A stretch of DNA of 64,000 bases from Pseudomonas putida (GTDB lineage Bacteria; Pseudomonadota; Gammaproteobacteria; Pseudomonadales; Pseudomonadaceae), in assembly GCF_001636055.1 (NCBI RefSeq), contig NZ_CP011789.1, forward strand, positions 1,178,001-1,242,000. The letters run 5' to 3'. The notes under the pieces were generated by a model. It saw only the letters and a program-made list of their open reading frames with translations. It had not been told where the DNA came from and did no database searches. Position 1 is the stretch's first letter; every line of letters begins with the position of its first letter. Of this stretch, positions 47,666 through 55,816 are shown piece by piece. Made by a program: the position numbers and the translations under genes.

Positions 47666-48781
47666 ATGCCCTCCATTCTCCGTTCCGCGCGGCGCCTGCT
47701 GCCGTTGCTCATGCTGCTGGCCGCAGGCCTCGGCACTCTCCAGACCGCCAGCGCCGCCCAGGTTACCGACGTGCTCGGGCGCAAGGTCGAGGTCGATCAT
47801 GCGCCCCAGCGTATCGTCCTCGGCGAGGGGCGGCTGTTCTTCGCCCTGGCCCTGCTGGATCGTGACAATCCGTTCCAGCGCGTGGTCGGTTGGCAGAACG
47901 ACATGCGCCTGCTCGACCCGCACACCTACGAGGTCTATGCCAAGCTTTATCCACAGGTGGCCAAGCTGCCGCTGATCGGCCAGGCCTCGGAGCAGAGCGT
48001 CAGCGCCGAGCAGATCCTGGCACTGAAACCGGACCTGGCGATCTTCAGCATCGCCGGCGAAGGTCCGACCCAGCACAGCCCGGTCGCCGACCTGCTGGAG
48101 CAGGCCGGTATCCCGGTACTGTTCATCGACTTCCGCGTGCACCCGATCAAGAACACCCGCGTCAGCCTCGAAGCCCTGGGCACCTTGCTGGGTCGCGAGC
48201 AGCAGGCGCAGGAATACCTGGACCTCTACGACAGCCACCTCAAGCACGTCACCGACCAGGTGGCGGGGCTCAAGGACAGCGGGCGCCCGAAGGTCTTCCT
48301 CGAACTGCTGGCAGGCGTCTGGCAGGCGCCGGGGCACACCACCGGCAAGAGCGGCCTGGGCAGCGTGGTCGAGGCGGTCGGTGGGCATAACATTGCCGCC
48401 GACGTGGTACCCGGCGCGCTGGGCGACGTCAGCGTCGAATACGTGCTCAAGGCCGACCCGGACGTCTACATCGCCACCGGCAACCGTGCCCCCGGCGTGC
48501 TGCTCGGCGCCGGTGTAAGTGCCGATACCGCACGCCAGAGCCTGGCCAGGATCATCGCGCGCCCCGAGTTCGCACCACTGCGCCCGATTCGCGATGGCCA
48601 GGCCCATGGCCTGTGGCATGACTTCTACAACTCGCCGTTCAACATCCTCGCCATCGAAGCCATGGCCCGCTGGGTTCACCCCGAGCGCTTCAAGGATCTG
48701 GATCCGCAAGCGACCATGGCCGACATCAACCACTTGCTGAAGGTCGGCCTGGACGGCCACTACTGGATCGACGCCAAGTGA
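47666..48781 (+). CDS. Periplasmic binding protein of a siderophore/cobalamin-type importer
   Basis: 371 residues from ATG 47666, behind CAGGAGCCCTCCG; the 16-residue upstream extension lacks a site and would bury the signal peptide. Signal peptide ends near SAA-QVTD. VTDVLGRKVEVDHAPQRIVL is the usual start of a FepB/BtuF-type domain (helical-backbone fold), with ILALKPDLAIFSIAGEG and SLEALGTLLGRE following. It captures an iron chelate, haem or corrinoid. The GTG of the permease overlaps its stop. Confidence 0.88.
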   Translation: MPSILRSARRLLPLLMLLAAGLGTLQTASAAQVTDVLGRKVEVDHAPQRIVLGEGRLFFALALLDRDNPFQRVVGWQNDMRLLDPHTYEVYAKLYPQVAKLPLIGQASEQSVSAEQILALKPDLAIFSIAGEGPTQHSPVADLLEQAGIPVLFIDFRVHPIKNTRVSLEALGTLLGREQQAQEYLDLYDSHLKHVTDQVAGLKDSGRPKVFLELLAGVWQAPGHTTGKSGLGSVVEAVGGHNIAADVVPGALGDVSVEYVLKADPDVYIATGNRAPGVLLGAGVSADTARQSLARIIARPEFAPLRPIRDGQAHGLWHDFYNSPFNILAIEAMARWVHPERFKDLDPQATMADINHLLKVGLDGHYWIDAK

Positions 48782-49839
48782 CCGCCCAGGCTCTGGACGG
48801 CGCCGCGCTGGCAGCCTGGCGTTATCGGCGCCTGCTCTGGCGGCGCGCCGGGCTGGTCGGAGGGCTGGCCGTGCTGCTGGCGCTGGCGGTGCTCGGCGAC
48901 CTGGCCAGCGGCGCCTCCGGCATGGGGCTCGGACAGCTGCTGCATGGGGTGTTCGACCCGAATGCACTGAGCGCCACCGAACGGGTGATCATCTGGAACG
49001 TGCGCCTGCCTTACGCGCTGATGGCGGTGCTGGTCGGGGCCGCGCTGGCACTGGCCGGCGCCGAGATGCAGGCGATCCTCGACAACCCGCTGGCCAGCCC
49101 TTTCACCCTGGGTGTGTCCTCTGCCGCGGCGCTGGGTGCGTCGCTGGCCATCGCCTATCCGCTGTCGGTTGCCTGGCTGACGCCGAGCGCCCAGGTGACG
49201 GTGATGGCGTTCGTCTTCGCCTGCCTGTCGGTATTGCTGCTGCAGGCCATGTCGCGGCTGCGCGGCGCCGGGGTCGAGAGCCTGGTGCTGTTCGGTATCG
49301 CGCTGGTGTTCAGTTGCAACGCATTGGTGTCGTTGCTGCAGTTGCTGGCCACCGAGGATGTGCTGCAGCAACTGGTGTTCTGGACCCTCGGTAGCCTGGC
49401 GCGGGCCAACTGGCAGAAGCTGGGCATTCTTGCTGCGGTGCTGGCGCTGGTGCTGCCGTTCTCGCTGCGCGCCGCCCCGGCCATGACCCTGCTGCGCATG
49501 GGCGAAGACCGTGCCCGCAGCTTCGGCGTGGACACCCGGCGCCTGCGCGTCGCCTCGCTGCTGCGCATCAGCCTGCTGTCGGCGACCGCGGTGGCCTTTG
49601 TCGGCACCATCGGGTTTATCGGCCTGGTCGGCCCGCACATCGCCCGCCTGCTGGTGGGTGAGGACCAGCGCTTCCTGCTGCCGGCGAGTGCGCTGGTCGG
49701 GGCATTGCTGCTGTCGCTGTCGTCGATCGCCAGCAAGCTGATCCTGCCAGGGGTGATCGTGCCGGTGGGGATCGTCACTGCCCTGGTGGGCGTCCCGGTG
49801 TTCGTGGTGCTGGTGTTCCGGCGGGGGAGAAGGTTGTGA
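48778..49839 (+). CDS. FecCD-family permease
   Basis: 353 residues, GTG start within the stop of the binding-protein gene (GTGA). About ten membrane helices; NVRLPYALMAVLVGAALALAG, DNPLASPFTLGVSSAAALGA, VAFVGTIGFIGLVGPHIARLL and LPVGI-type ending are FecCD/BtuC signatures. It forms the homodimeric channel of the importer. No second permease gene is present. Confidence 0.93.
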   Translation: MTAQALDGAALAAWRYRRLLWRRAGLVGGLAVLLALAVLGDLASGASGMGLGQLLHGVFDPNALSATERVIIWNVRLPYALMAVLVGAALALAGAEMQAILDNPLASPFTLGVSSAAALGASLAIAYPLSVAWLTPSAQVTVMAFVFACLSVLLLQAMSRLRGAGVESLVLFGIALVFSCNALVSLLQLLATEDVLQQLVFWTLGSLARANWQKLGILAAVLALVLPFSLRAAPAMTLLRMGEDRARSFGVDTRRLRVASLLRISLLSATAVAFVGTIGFIGLVGPHIARLLVGEDQRFLLPASALVGALLLSLSSIASKLILPGVIVPVGIVTALVGVPVFVVLVFRRGRRL

Positions 49840-50597
49840 GCTTGCGTATCGAAGGGCTGTCGGTCAGCTATGGCGCGCGTCGGATCATCCAGCAACTGAG
49901 CCTGCCGCCGTTGCCGACGGGCAGCCTGGTGGCGCTGGTCGGGCCCAACGGGGCGGGCAAGTCCACCCTGCTGCGGGCCCTGGCCGGACTGGAGCGGACG
50001 CAGGGCGCGGTGCACCTGGGCGATGAGGACGTTACTCGCCTGAGTTTCGCCGAACGCGCCCGGCGCCTGGCCTACATGCCACAGCAACTGCCGCCGGGGC
50101 TGGCGCTCGGGGTGCTGGAGAGCATCGTCGCTGCGCTGCGCGTGGGGGCTGCCGATGACCTGTTGGCGACTGCCTTCGATGCGCTGCGCCAGTTGGGCAT
50201 CGAGCACCTGGCCGAGCAAGGCTTGGACAGCCTGTCCGGCGGCCAGCGCCAACTGGTGGCCCTGGCTCAGTTGCTGGCGCGCAATCCACAGGTGCTGTTG
50301 CTCGACGAGCCGACCAGCGCCCTGGACCTGCACTACCAACTGCGGGTGATGGATGCGGTGCGTGAGCGGGTGGTGCGCCATCGGCTGTTGGCGGTCGCGG
50401 TGCTGCACGACATCAACCTGGCGGCCAGCCATGCCGATTGCCTGGTGATGCTGGAGAAGGGCCGGGTGGTGGCCTGCGGCACCCCGGCGCAGGTACTCGA
50501 ACCGCAGTTGCTGGCGCAGGTATATGGCGTCGAGGCGCGGGTCGAGCAGTGCTCCCGTGGTCGCTTGCAGGTGCTGGTGGACCGGGCGCTGCGCTGA
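49836..50597 (+). CDS. ABC importer ATP-binding protein (FepC/BtuD type)
   Basis: 253 residues, GTG start overlapping the permease stop by four bases. Walker A GPNGAGKST, Q-loop YMPQQLPPG, signature LSGGQRQLV, Walker B LLLDEPTSALD and the switch His in VLHDINLAASHAD are all intact. Powers import by the two upstream products. No outer-membrane TonB-dependent receptor lies nearby, so the ligand stays open (siderophore, haem or cobalamin). Confidence 0.94.
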   Translation: MSLRIEGLSVSYGARRIIQQLSLPPLPTGSLVALVGPNGAGKSTLLRALAGLERTQGAVHLGDEDVTRLSFAERARRLAYMPQQLPPGLALGVLESIVAALRVGAADDLLATAFDALRQLGIEHLAEQGLDSLSGGQRQLVALAQLLARNPQVLLLDEPTSALDLHYQLRVMDAVRERVVRHRLLAVAVLHDINLAASHADCLVMLEKGRVVACGTPAQVLEPQLLAQVYGVEARVEQCSRGRLQVLVDRALR

Positions 50598-50638
50598 GCC
50601 TGCCGGCCCGGCTGCACGCCCGCATCCATCAGATGCAG

Positions 50639-50983
50639 TCAGGCGAAGACGAAGTACTTGCGTACGGTCTCGACCACTTCCCAGGTGCCTTTCATGCCGG
50701 GCTCGATGACGAACACATCGCCGCCCTTGAGGTGCTTGGGCTCTTCGCCTTCGGGGGTGATGATGCAGTAGCCCTCGAGGAAGTGGCAGAACTCCCACTT
50801 CTCGTAGTTGACCTCGAACTTGCCAGGCGTGCAGATCCAGGTGCCCATGATCTTGCTGCCATCGGCCGACAGGTAGGCGTTGAGGTTGACGGTGTGCGGG
50901 TCGCCGCCGATGCGTTTCCACTTGGTTGCATCGACCACCGGGGTCGGACAGGTTTCGCGCAGGACGGTGATGAAGTCGGACAT
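50639..50983 (-). CDS. Cupin-domain protein (cupin_3)
   Basis: 114 residues. The domain GTWICTPGKFEVNYEKWEFCHFLEGYCIITPEG then GDVFVIEPGMKGTWEVVETVRKYFV is a single cupin of the ethanolamine-type DUF861/cupin_3 group. Metal-binding residues are partly replaced (one His and Glu visible), so it may be a binding rather than catalytic protein. Function unknown. Convergent with the ABC operon. Confidence 0.85.
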   Translation of the reverse strand: MSDFITVLRETCPTPVVDATKWKRIGGDPHTVNLNAYLSADGSKIMGTWICTPGKFEVNYEKWEFCHFLEGYCIITPEGEEPKHLKGGDVFVIEPGMKGTWEVVETVRKYFVFA

Positions 50984-51062
50984 GGCAGGGCTCCTGATGA
51001 CGGGCTGAGTGACCCGTCACCTTAGGGGCTGGGCGAAAGGCACGGTTGCCTGCGCTCGACAT

Positions 51063-51998
51063 TCATCTGTCTGGATGCGCTATGGCGTTCACCTCGACGG
51101 TGATATGCGCAAGCTCCTCGTGTTCCGCCAATGCCTGGCGTACACGGTCGGCACTCAGCTCTGTAGTGCAGGCCAGGCCGAGGATGCAGGCGTACTGGTC
51201 TTTGCCGACGCGCCACAGGTGCAGGTCGGTGATGTTCGCCTGGACTGGCAGCGCGGCGATCGCTTCGCGGATTTCTTCGACCAGGGGCGCGTCCATCTCG
51301 GCATCCAGCAGCACCCTCCCGGTGTCGCGCAGCAGTCCCCTTGCCCAAAGCGCCACCAGTACTGCGCCAAGCAGGCCCATGACTGGGTCGAGCCAGGCGG
51401 CGCCCCACAATTTGCCCGCCACCAGGGCGACGATAGCCAGCACGGAGGTCGCCGCATCGGCGATGACGTGCAGGTAGGCCGAGCGCAGGTTCAGGTCGTG
51501 TTGGTGGTGGCCATGCTCATGGTTTTGCTCGTGGTGGTGGGCATGATCGTCGCGCAGCAGCCAGGCGCAGATCAGGTTGACTCCAAGGCCGATCACAGCG
51601 ATGAAGATTGCCTCGTCGTAGTGGATGGGACCGGGCGTGAGCAGGCGCTCGACCGACTGGAAGGCCATCAGCCCCGCGACCCCGAGCAGCAGCAGGGCGC
51701 TGGAATAGCCGCCCAGGATCTCGATCTTCCAGGTGCCGAAGGCAAAGCGCCGATCTGTGGCATAGCGGCGTGCTGCGGCGTAGGCCAATAGCGAAAGGCC
51801 CAGGGCCAGGGCATGCGAGCTCATGTGCCAGCCATCGGCGAGCAGCGCCATGGAGTTGAAGAACCAGCCCCCGGCGATTTCCGCGACCATCATGATCGCC
51901 GTGAGCCAGACGGCCAGGCGCGTCTTGCGCTCGGCACCGAGGTTGCTGGTATGGAACTGATGGCTGTGCAGCCATTTGTCAGAGGCGGTGGCCTTCAT
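51063..51998 (-). CDS. dmeF: CDF family Co(II)/Ni(II) exporter DmeF
   Basis: 311 residues, six membrane helices. LLADGWHMSSHALALGLSLL and AYLHVIADAATSVLAIVALV give the metal-site His/Asp residues, and a His-rich cytosolic loop DDHAHHHEQNHEHGHHQH (18 residues) sits between helices 4 and 5, as in DmeF. Exports cobalt and nickel across the inner membrane. Divergent from an RcnR-type sensor gene with a shared operator, the usual dmeRF pairing. Confidence 0.92.
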   Translation of the reverse strand: MKATASDKWLHSHQFHTSNLGAERKTRLAVWLTAIMMVAEIAGGWFFNSMALLADGWHMSSHALALGLSLLAYAAARRYATDRRFAFGTWKIEILGGYSSALLLLGVAGLMAFQSVERLLTPGPIHYDEAIFIAVIGLGVNLICAWLLRDDHAHHHEQNHEHGHHQHDLNLRSAYLHVIADAATSVLAIVALVAGKLWGAAWLDPVMGLLGAVLVALWARGLLRDTGRVLLDAEMDAPLVEEIREAIAALPVQANITDLHLWRVGKDQYACILGLACTTELSADRVRQALAEHEELAHITVEVNAIAHPDR

Positions 51999-52028
51999 GG
52001 TTTATCATGCTCCCGTATGATCCAGAAA

Positions 52029-52047
52029 TATACTATACCCCAGTATA
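52029..52047. promoter_or_regulatory. RcnR/CsoR-type operator between dmeF and dmeR
   Basis: TATACT (52029-52034), centre ATACCCC, AGTATA (52042-52047). Read on the other strand it is TACT-GGGGTAT-AGTA, very close to the RcnR consensus TACT-G6-N-AGTA. Placed to repress both divergent genes. Confidence 0.8.
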
Positions 52048-52068
52048 CATATCATGATGTGAGGCGCC

Positions 52069-52344
52069 ATGGCACACACGTTGAAGAACAAGAAGTCGCT
52101 GCTGACCCGAGTGCGCAAGATCAAGGGCCAGGCCGGCGCACTGGAGACGGCGCTCGAGCAGGAGAAGGACTGTCTCGCGATCCTGCAGCAGATCGCTGCG
52201 GTGCGCGGGGCGGTAAACGGCCTGATGGCCGAGGTCATGGAAGGGCATATCCGCGAGCACCTGGTGGCGGACGGGCTGAGCGTCCAAGAGCGCCAGGAAG
52301 AGGCGGACAAGGTGGCTGCGCTGCTGCGCTCCTACCTCAAGTGA
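52069..52344 (+). CDS. dmeR: RcnR/CsoR-family Ni/Co-responsive repressor
   Basis: 91 residues of the helical CsoR/RcnR fold. The metal-ligand fingerprint is His3, Cys35, His60 and His64, the RcnR set for nickel and cobalt (copper and formaldehyde sensors differ at these positions). VRKIKGQAGALETALEQEKDC and IREHLV match the family. Release from the operator on metal binding would allow dmeF expression. Confidence 0.9.
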   Translation: MAHTLKNKKSLLTRVRKIKGQAGALETALEQEKDCLAILQQIAAVRGAVNGLMAEVMEGHIREHLVADGLSVQERQEEADKVAALLRSYLK

Positions 52345-52383
52345 CTTCAGGGGCTTGAGCCAGCGGGGTGTCGCGCAGGGCTT

Positions 52384-52399
52384 ATACCCCAGGGGGTAT
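52384..52399. promoter_or_regulatory. Second GC-tract palindrome downstream of dmeR
   Basis: ATACCCC-AG-GGGGTAT, a perfect 7-bp palindrome of the same AT-flanked G/C-tract type used by CsoR/RcnR proteins, 39 bases after the dmeR stop and beyond the 3' end of the converging lipid operon. No promoter is obvious. Confidence 0.5.
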
Positions 52400-52463
52400 T
52401 AATGGTGAGGATCGGTAGGGGTGGGTAGGGCGCAACACCGCTGCACCCCGACCCTGCGCTGTT

Positions 52464-53396
52464 CTAGGCCCACCAGTAGCGCACGAAGTGGAAGAACACC
52501 GGCGCGGCGAAGCACACCGAATCCATGCGGTCGAGCATGCCGCCATGCCCTTCGATCATGTGCCCCCAGTCCTTTACCCCACGGTCGCGCTTGATGGCCG
52601 ACATCACCAGCCCGCCAAAGAAACCCATGGCGTTGACCGTCAGCGCCATCAGCGCTGCCTGCCAGAAGTTGAACGGGGTGATCCAGCACAGCAGCGCGCC
52701 GACCAGCGTGGCCAACGCCACCCCGCCGGCCAGGCCTTCGACGGTTTTGGACGGCGACAGGTTGGGCGCCACCTTGCGCTTGCCGAACAGCTTGCCGCAC
52801 ACGTACTGCAGCACGTCGCTGATCTGTACCACCAGGATCAACCAGGCGATCAGCAGCAGGTTGCGGCCCTCGTAGCCGGGGATGTCCAGGGTCATCAGCG
52901 CGGGCACTGACGACACGCAGTACACCGCGATCATCAGGCCCCACTGTACCTTCGAGGCGCGCTCGAGGAAGCGCGTCGTATCCCCGCCAAAGCTGGCCAG
53001 GATCGGCAGCAGCAAAAACAGGTACACCGGGATGAAGATGCTGAACATGCCGTACCAGTCCATGGCGATCAGCAAATACTGCACCGGCAACGCGACGTAG
53101 AACGCAGCCACCAGCGCCGGGTAGTCGCTGCGCCGGGTCGGGGTGAGGGTCATGAACTCGCGCAGGGCGTAGAACGACACGCAATAGAACAGCACGATCA
53201 CACCGTACTTGCCGAACACGAAGGCAAGGCCGATCACCAGCACCATCACCCACCAGGCGTTGATGCGTGCATTGAGGTTGTCGATCACCGCGTGCGGCGC
53301 GGAGCCTGCGCGCCACTTGAGCAGGCGGCCGATGATGCTGGCCAGGAGCAGCAGGGCGCCGATGCCGGCGAACAGGGACAAGGTGTTGTGATCCAT
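52464..53396 (-). CDS. ynbB: YnbB-like CDP-diacylglycerol synthase
   Basis: 310 residues, about eight membrane helices. The CTP-transferase 1 signature SPSKTVEGLAGGVALATLVG and AIKRDRGVKDWG...GHGGMLDRMDSV are characteristic of phosphatidate cytidylyltransferases. The gene is the last of a six-gene operon whose other members match E. coli ynbA, ynbC and ynbD, hence YnbB rather than the housekeeping CdsA. It would make CDP-diacylglycerol for the YnbA-like enzyme. One base separates it from the acyltransferase stop. Confidence 0.85.
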   Translation of the reverse strand: MDHNTLSLFAGIGALLLLASIIGRLLKWRAGSAPHAVIDNLNARINAWWVMVLVIGLAFVFGKYGVIVLFYCVSFYALREFMTLTPTRRSDYPALVAAFYVALPVQYLLIAMDWYGMFSIFIPVYLFLLLPILASFGGDTTRFLERASKVQWGLMIAVYCVSSVPALMTLDIPGYEGRNLLLIAWLILVVQISDVLQYVCGKLFGKRKVAPNLSPSKTVEGLAGGVALATLVGALLCWITPFNFWQAALMALTVNAMGFFGGLVMSAIKRDRGVKDWGHMIEGHGGMLDRMDSVCFAAPVFFHFVRYWWA

Positions 53397-53397
53397 C

Positions 53398-54033
53398 TCA
53401 GACTTCCTTCGGGGCCAGGTTCAGCAAGGCTTGACGGGCCCGCTCGAGAAACGCCTGCTTGCTTTCGTCAGGCAGCACCTGCAATGGCTCGCCGAAACTC
53501 AGCGTGCACAGCAGCGGCAACGGCAGGGCGCGACCTTTGGGCATCACCCGGTTGAGGTTGGCGATCCACACCGGTACCACCTCGATTTCCGGCTGGGCAG
53601 AGGCGAGGTGGAACAGGCCGCTCTTGAACGGCAGCAGTGGATCGTCTCCAAGATTGCGCGTGCCTTCCGGGAAGAAGATCAGCGAATCGCCCTGGGCCAG
53701 GGCGTCGAACACCGGTTGCAACGGGTTGTCCTGGCCTTCGCTGCGCTGGCGATCGATGAGGATGCCGTTGAACACCTTGCGTATGACGAAATTGCGCAGC
53801 CCGGGTTTGTTCCAGTAATCCGCCCCGGCCACAGGCCGCGTCCGGCGCCGCAAGGGCTCCGGCAGGGAGGCCCAGAGCAGGACGAAATCGCCGTGGCTGC
53901 TGTGGTTGGCGAAGTACAGGCGCTGCACCGGTTGTGGCGTGCAGCCGAGCCACAGGGCACGGGCGCCGGTGATCAGGCGCGCGGCGGAGGTGATGGCGAA
54001 GGCGGTGAGGGCGGCGAGCATGGTGCGGGTCAT
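53398..54033 (-). CDS. Lysophospholipid acyltransferase (PlsC-like)
   Basis: 211 residues from ATG 54033 (MTRTMLAALTAFAITSAARL), which overlaps the stop of the preceding gene (ATGA). One N-terminal membrane helix, then the H-x4-D acyltransferase motif as NHSSHGDFV and the FFPEGTRN motif, with PVWIANLNRVMPKG. It transfers acyl chains to a lysophospholipid or related acceptor. E. coli ynbABCD has no such gene, so this is an addition to the operon. Confidence 0.88.
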   Translation of the reverse strand: MTRTMLAALTAFAITSAARLITGARALWLGCTPQPVQRLYFANHSSHGDFVLLWASLPEPLRRRTRPVAGADYWNKPGLRNFVIRKVFNGILIDRQRSEGQDNPLQPVFDALAQGDSLIFFPEGTRNLGDDPLLPFKSGLFHLASAQPEIEVVPVWIANLNRVMPKGRALPLPLLCTLSFGEPLQVLPDESKQAFLERARQALLNLAPKEV

Positions 54034-54461
54034 CCGGTGAAGGGCAGTGTCAGCAGGGTAGCCAAGGTCAACAGCAACTGCAGGCCCAGGCACAGGGCCT
54101 GGCGGCGCAACAGGGCGAGTGCAGCCTGGCTGCGGGTTGGCCAGTCGCGCGGATCGTCGTCGCGGGCCTTGAGGTTCAGCTCGAACAGCGCTCGGTCCAG
54201 GGCGCGGGTGTCGTCAGTGAGCCGGGTACTGCTGGCCATGCGATCGAAGAGCTCGGCATCCAGGGCCACGCGCACGGCCCAGTATTTGTGGGCAAGGCCC
54301 AGGAGCAGCAGCACGATGCATAGCGCACTGGCCAGCGGATGCAGGTGCAGGCCGAGCAGTGGCGCGAGGCCGTAGGCGACGGCCAGCAGTGTCAGGGCGT
54401 CGGACAGGCGTTCCAGTTGTCGGCCACGGGCTAGCAGGATGGCGACCAGGTGCAGGTTCAT
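54030..54461 (-). CDS. Small membrane protein of the lipid operon
   Basis: 143 residues with hydrophobic segments at about 20-56 and 118-140 separated by a charged helical part (RVALDAELFDRMASSTRLTD). Overlaps the gene before it and the acyltransferase after it by four bases each, so it is translated as part of the operon. No family recognised. Confidence 0.75.
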   Translation of the reverse strand: MNLHLVAILLARGRQLERLSDALTLLAVAYGLAPLLGLHLHPLASALCIVLLLLGLAHKYWAVRVALDAELFDRMASSTRLTDDTRALDRALFELNLKARDDDPRDWPTRSQAALALLRRQALCLGLQLLLTLATLLTLPFTG

Positions 54462-55816
54462 GGCTGGACTCCGAGTTGCAGCAGGGCATGACGGTGGCCT
54501 GGGTGCAGTACCACGCCCGGGCGGGCCTGGCGGATGAGGGCTTCGGCGGCGTCGATGTCGGCGCAGCGGCCGCTGTGGATCAGCCAGGCCGCCACGGCGC
54601 TGGCGCTGCGTGAATAGCCCAGGGCGCAGCAGACCAGCAGCGGGCCTTGCTGGCGCAGGCGGTCGATGGCTTCGGCGGCCTGCAGCAGCAAAGCGGGGCT
54701 TGGGGGGATGAGGTCCAGGGTGGGCAGGCTGAGGTAGGTTGTCTGTTCTGGCCCATTCGCGGGCAAGCCCGCTCCTACAGGGTCAACAGGCGCTGTGGCT
54801 GGCCATGGGCAGGGTAGCTCCGCACACAAATCCACTACCGCCGCAAAATCACCTGCCTCGCCCAATCCGGGAATCCGTCCCAGATACACCCCGTCGCAGA
54901 CTTCATCTGCCTGCGGATGCCGCCAGGTCCAGGCTCGGGAGTTGATCCAGGCGCCAATCAGGTAAGGCGCCAGCAGCCAGGTCGCGGCGTTCGACAGATG
55001 CCCATCCGCAGCTTTCTGGAATCCGCTGGCCCCCAGCAGCACATAGTTCAGCGCTACCACCAGCAACGCCACTGCCGGCCACAGCAAACACAGCCACCCT
55101 CCACCCAGCTTGAAGGCCAGCAGCGCACACAACAGGGCGCCGATGCCATAGCGCAAGCCAAGCCGCCAGCGTTTCGGCTCACGCGCCAGATGCGCCTCGC
55201 GCAGCGGCAACGCGCCCTGGTGCGGCCATAGCCACAGGCACAGCAGCCCCACCAGTGCGCCGCTGGGCAGGTCGATGAAGTGGTGCTGCCAGGTGGTCAG
55301 CACCGAGAGCCCGATCAAGGCCATCCAGCCGTGCACGGCCCAGCGCCAGAGCGGTTTGCGGGTGTGCCGGGCGAACATGCTCCAGATGATCACCAGCAGC
55401 GCGATATGCAGCGACGGTGCCTGGTTATAGGGTTTGTCGAAGCCCATCAGCACATCGAACAGCCAGCCGAACACGCCTGCCAGTTCCGGTCGCTCGAAGG
55501 TGAAACGCAGCGGCCACAGCAGGAAGCAACTGACGCTGACCAGCTGCGCGGTCAACAGCGCCAGGGCATGGCGGTCCATCTCCCGACGCGTGAGCGGCAG
55601 CAGGAATGACAGGCCGTACAACAGGTCGATCGACCAGTACGGAATGATCGTCCATGGCCACAGCGGCATGTGCCGTTCCCAGCCGAACACCAGGCTGCCG
55701 ACATCGTCGCGCCCGGCGGTGTAGGTGTTGGCCAGGCCGTAACTGAGGAAGAAGAACGGCCCGAGCAGCAACAGCCACAGGACGCCGCGCCGGATCAGCC
55801 CGGCTTCGCGCGTCAT
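54458..55816 (-). CDS. ynbD: YnbD-like PAP2 / dual-specificity phosphatase fusion
   Basis: 452 residues from ATG 55816 (MTREAGLIRRGVLWLLLLGP). The N-terminal membrane part is a PAP2-type lipid phosphatase with KPYNQAPSLHIALL and TWQHHFIDLPSGALVG; the C-terminal part is a dual-specificity phosphatase with the C-x5-R loop CCALGYSRSAS. This two-domain layout is that of E. coli YnbD (about 430 residues). A REP element is translated within the phosphatase domain (separate entry). The start overlaps the stop of the ynbC-like gene by one base. Confidence 0.88.
   Translation of the reverse strand: MTREAGLIRRGVLWLLLLGPFFFLSYGLANTYTAGRDDVGSLVFGWERHMPLWPWTIIPYWSIDLLYGLSFLLPLTRREMDRHALALLTAQLVSVSCFLLWPLRFTFERPELAGVFGWLFDVLMGFDKPYNQAPSLHIALLVIIWSMFARHTRKPLWRWAVHGWMALIGLSVLTTWQHHFIDLPSGALVGLLCLWLWPHQGALPLREAHLAREPKRWRLGLRYGIGALLCALLAFKLGGGWLCLLWPAVALLVVALNYVLLGASGFQKAADGHLSNAATWLLAPYLIGAWINSRAWTWRHPQADEVCDGVYLGRIPGLGEAGDFAAVVDLCAELPCPWPATAPVDPVGAGLPANGPEQTTYLSLPTLDLIPPSPALLLQAAEAIDRLRQQGPLLVCCALGYSRSASAVAAWLIHSGRCADIDAAEALIRQARPGVVLHPGHRHALLQLGVQP
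54754..54782. repeat. REP element inside the ynbD-like coding sequence
   Basis: CATTCGCGGGCAAGCCCGCT followed by CCTACAGGG, a full P. putida REP core, read in frame by ynbD as DPVGAGLPANGPEQ. It falls between VVDLCAELPCPWP and YLSLPTLDL, a predicted loop of the phosphatase domain. Confidence 0.88.
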
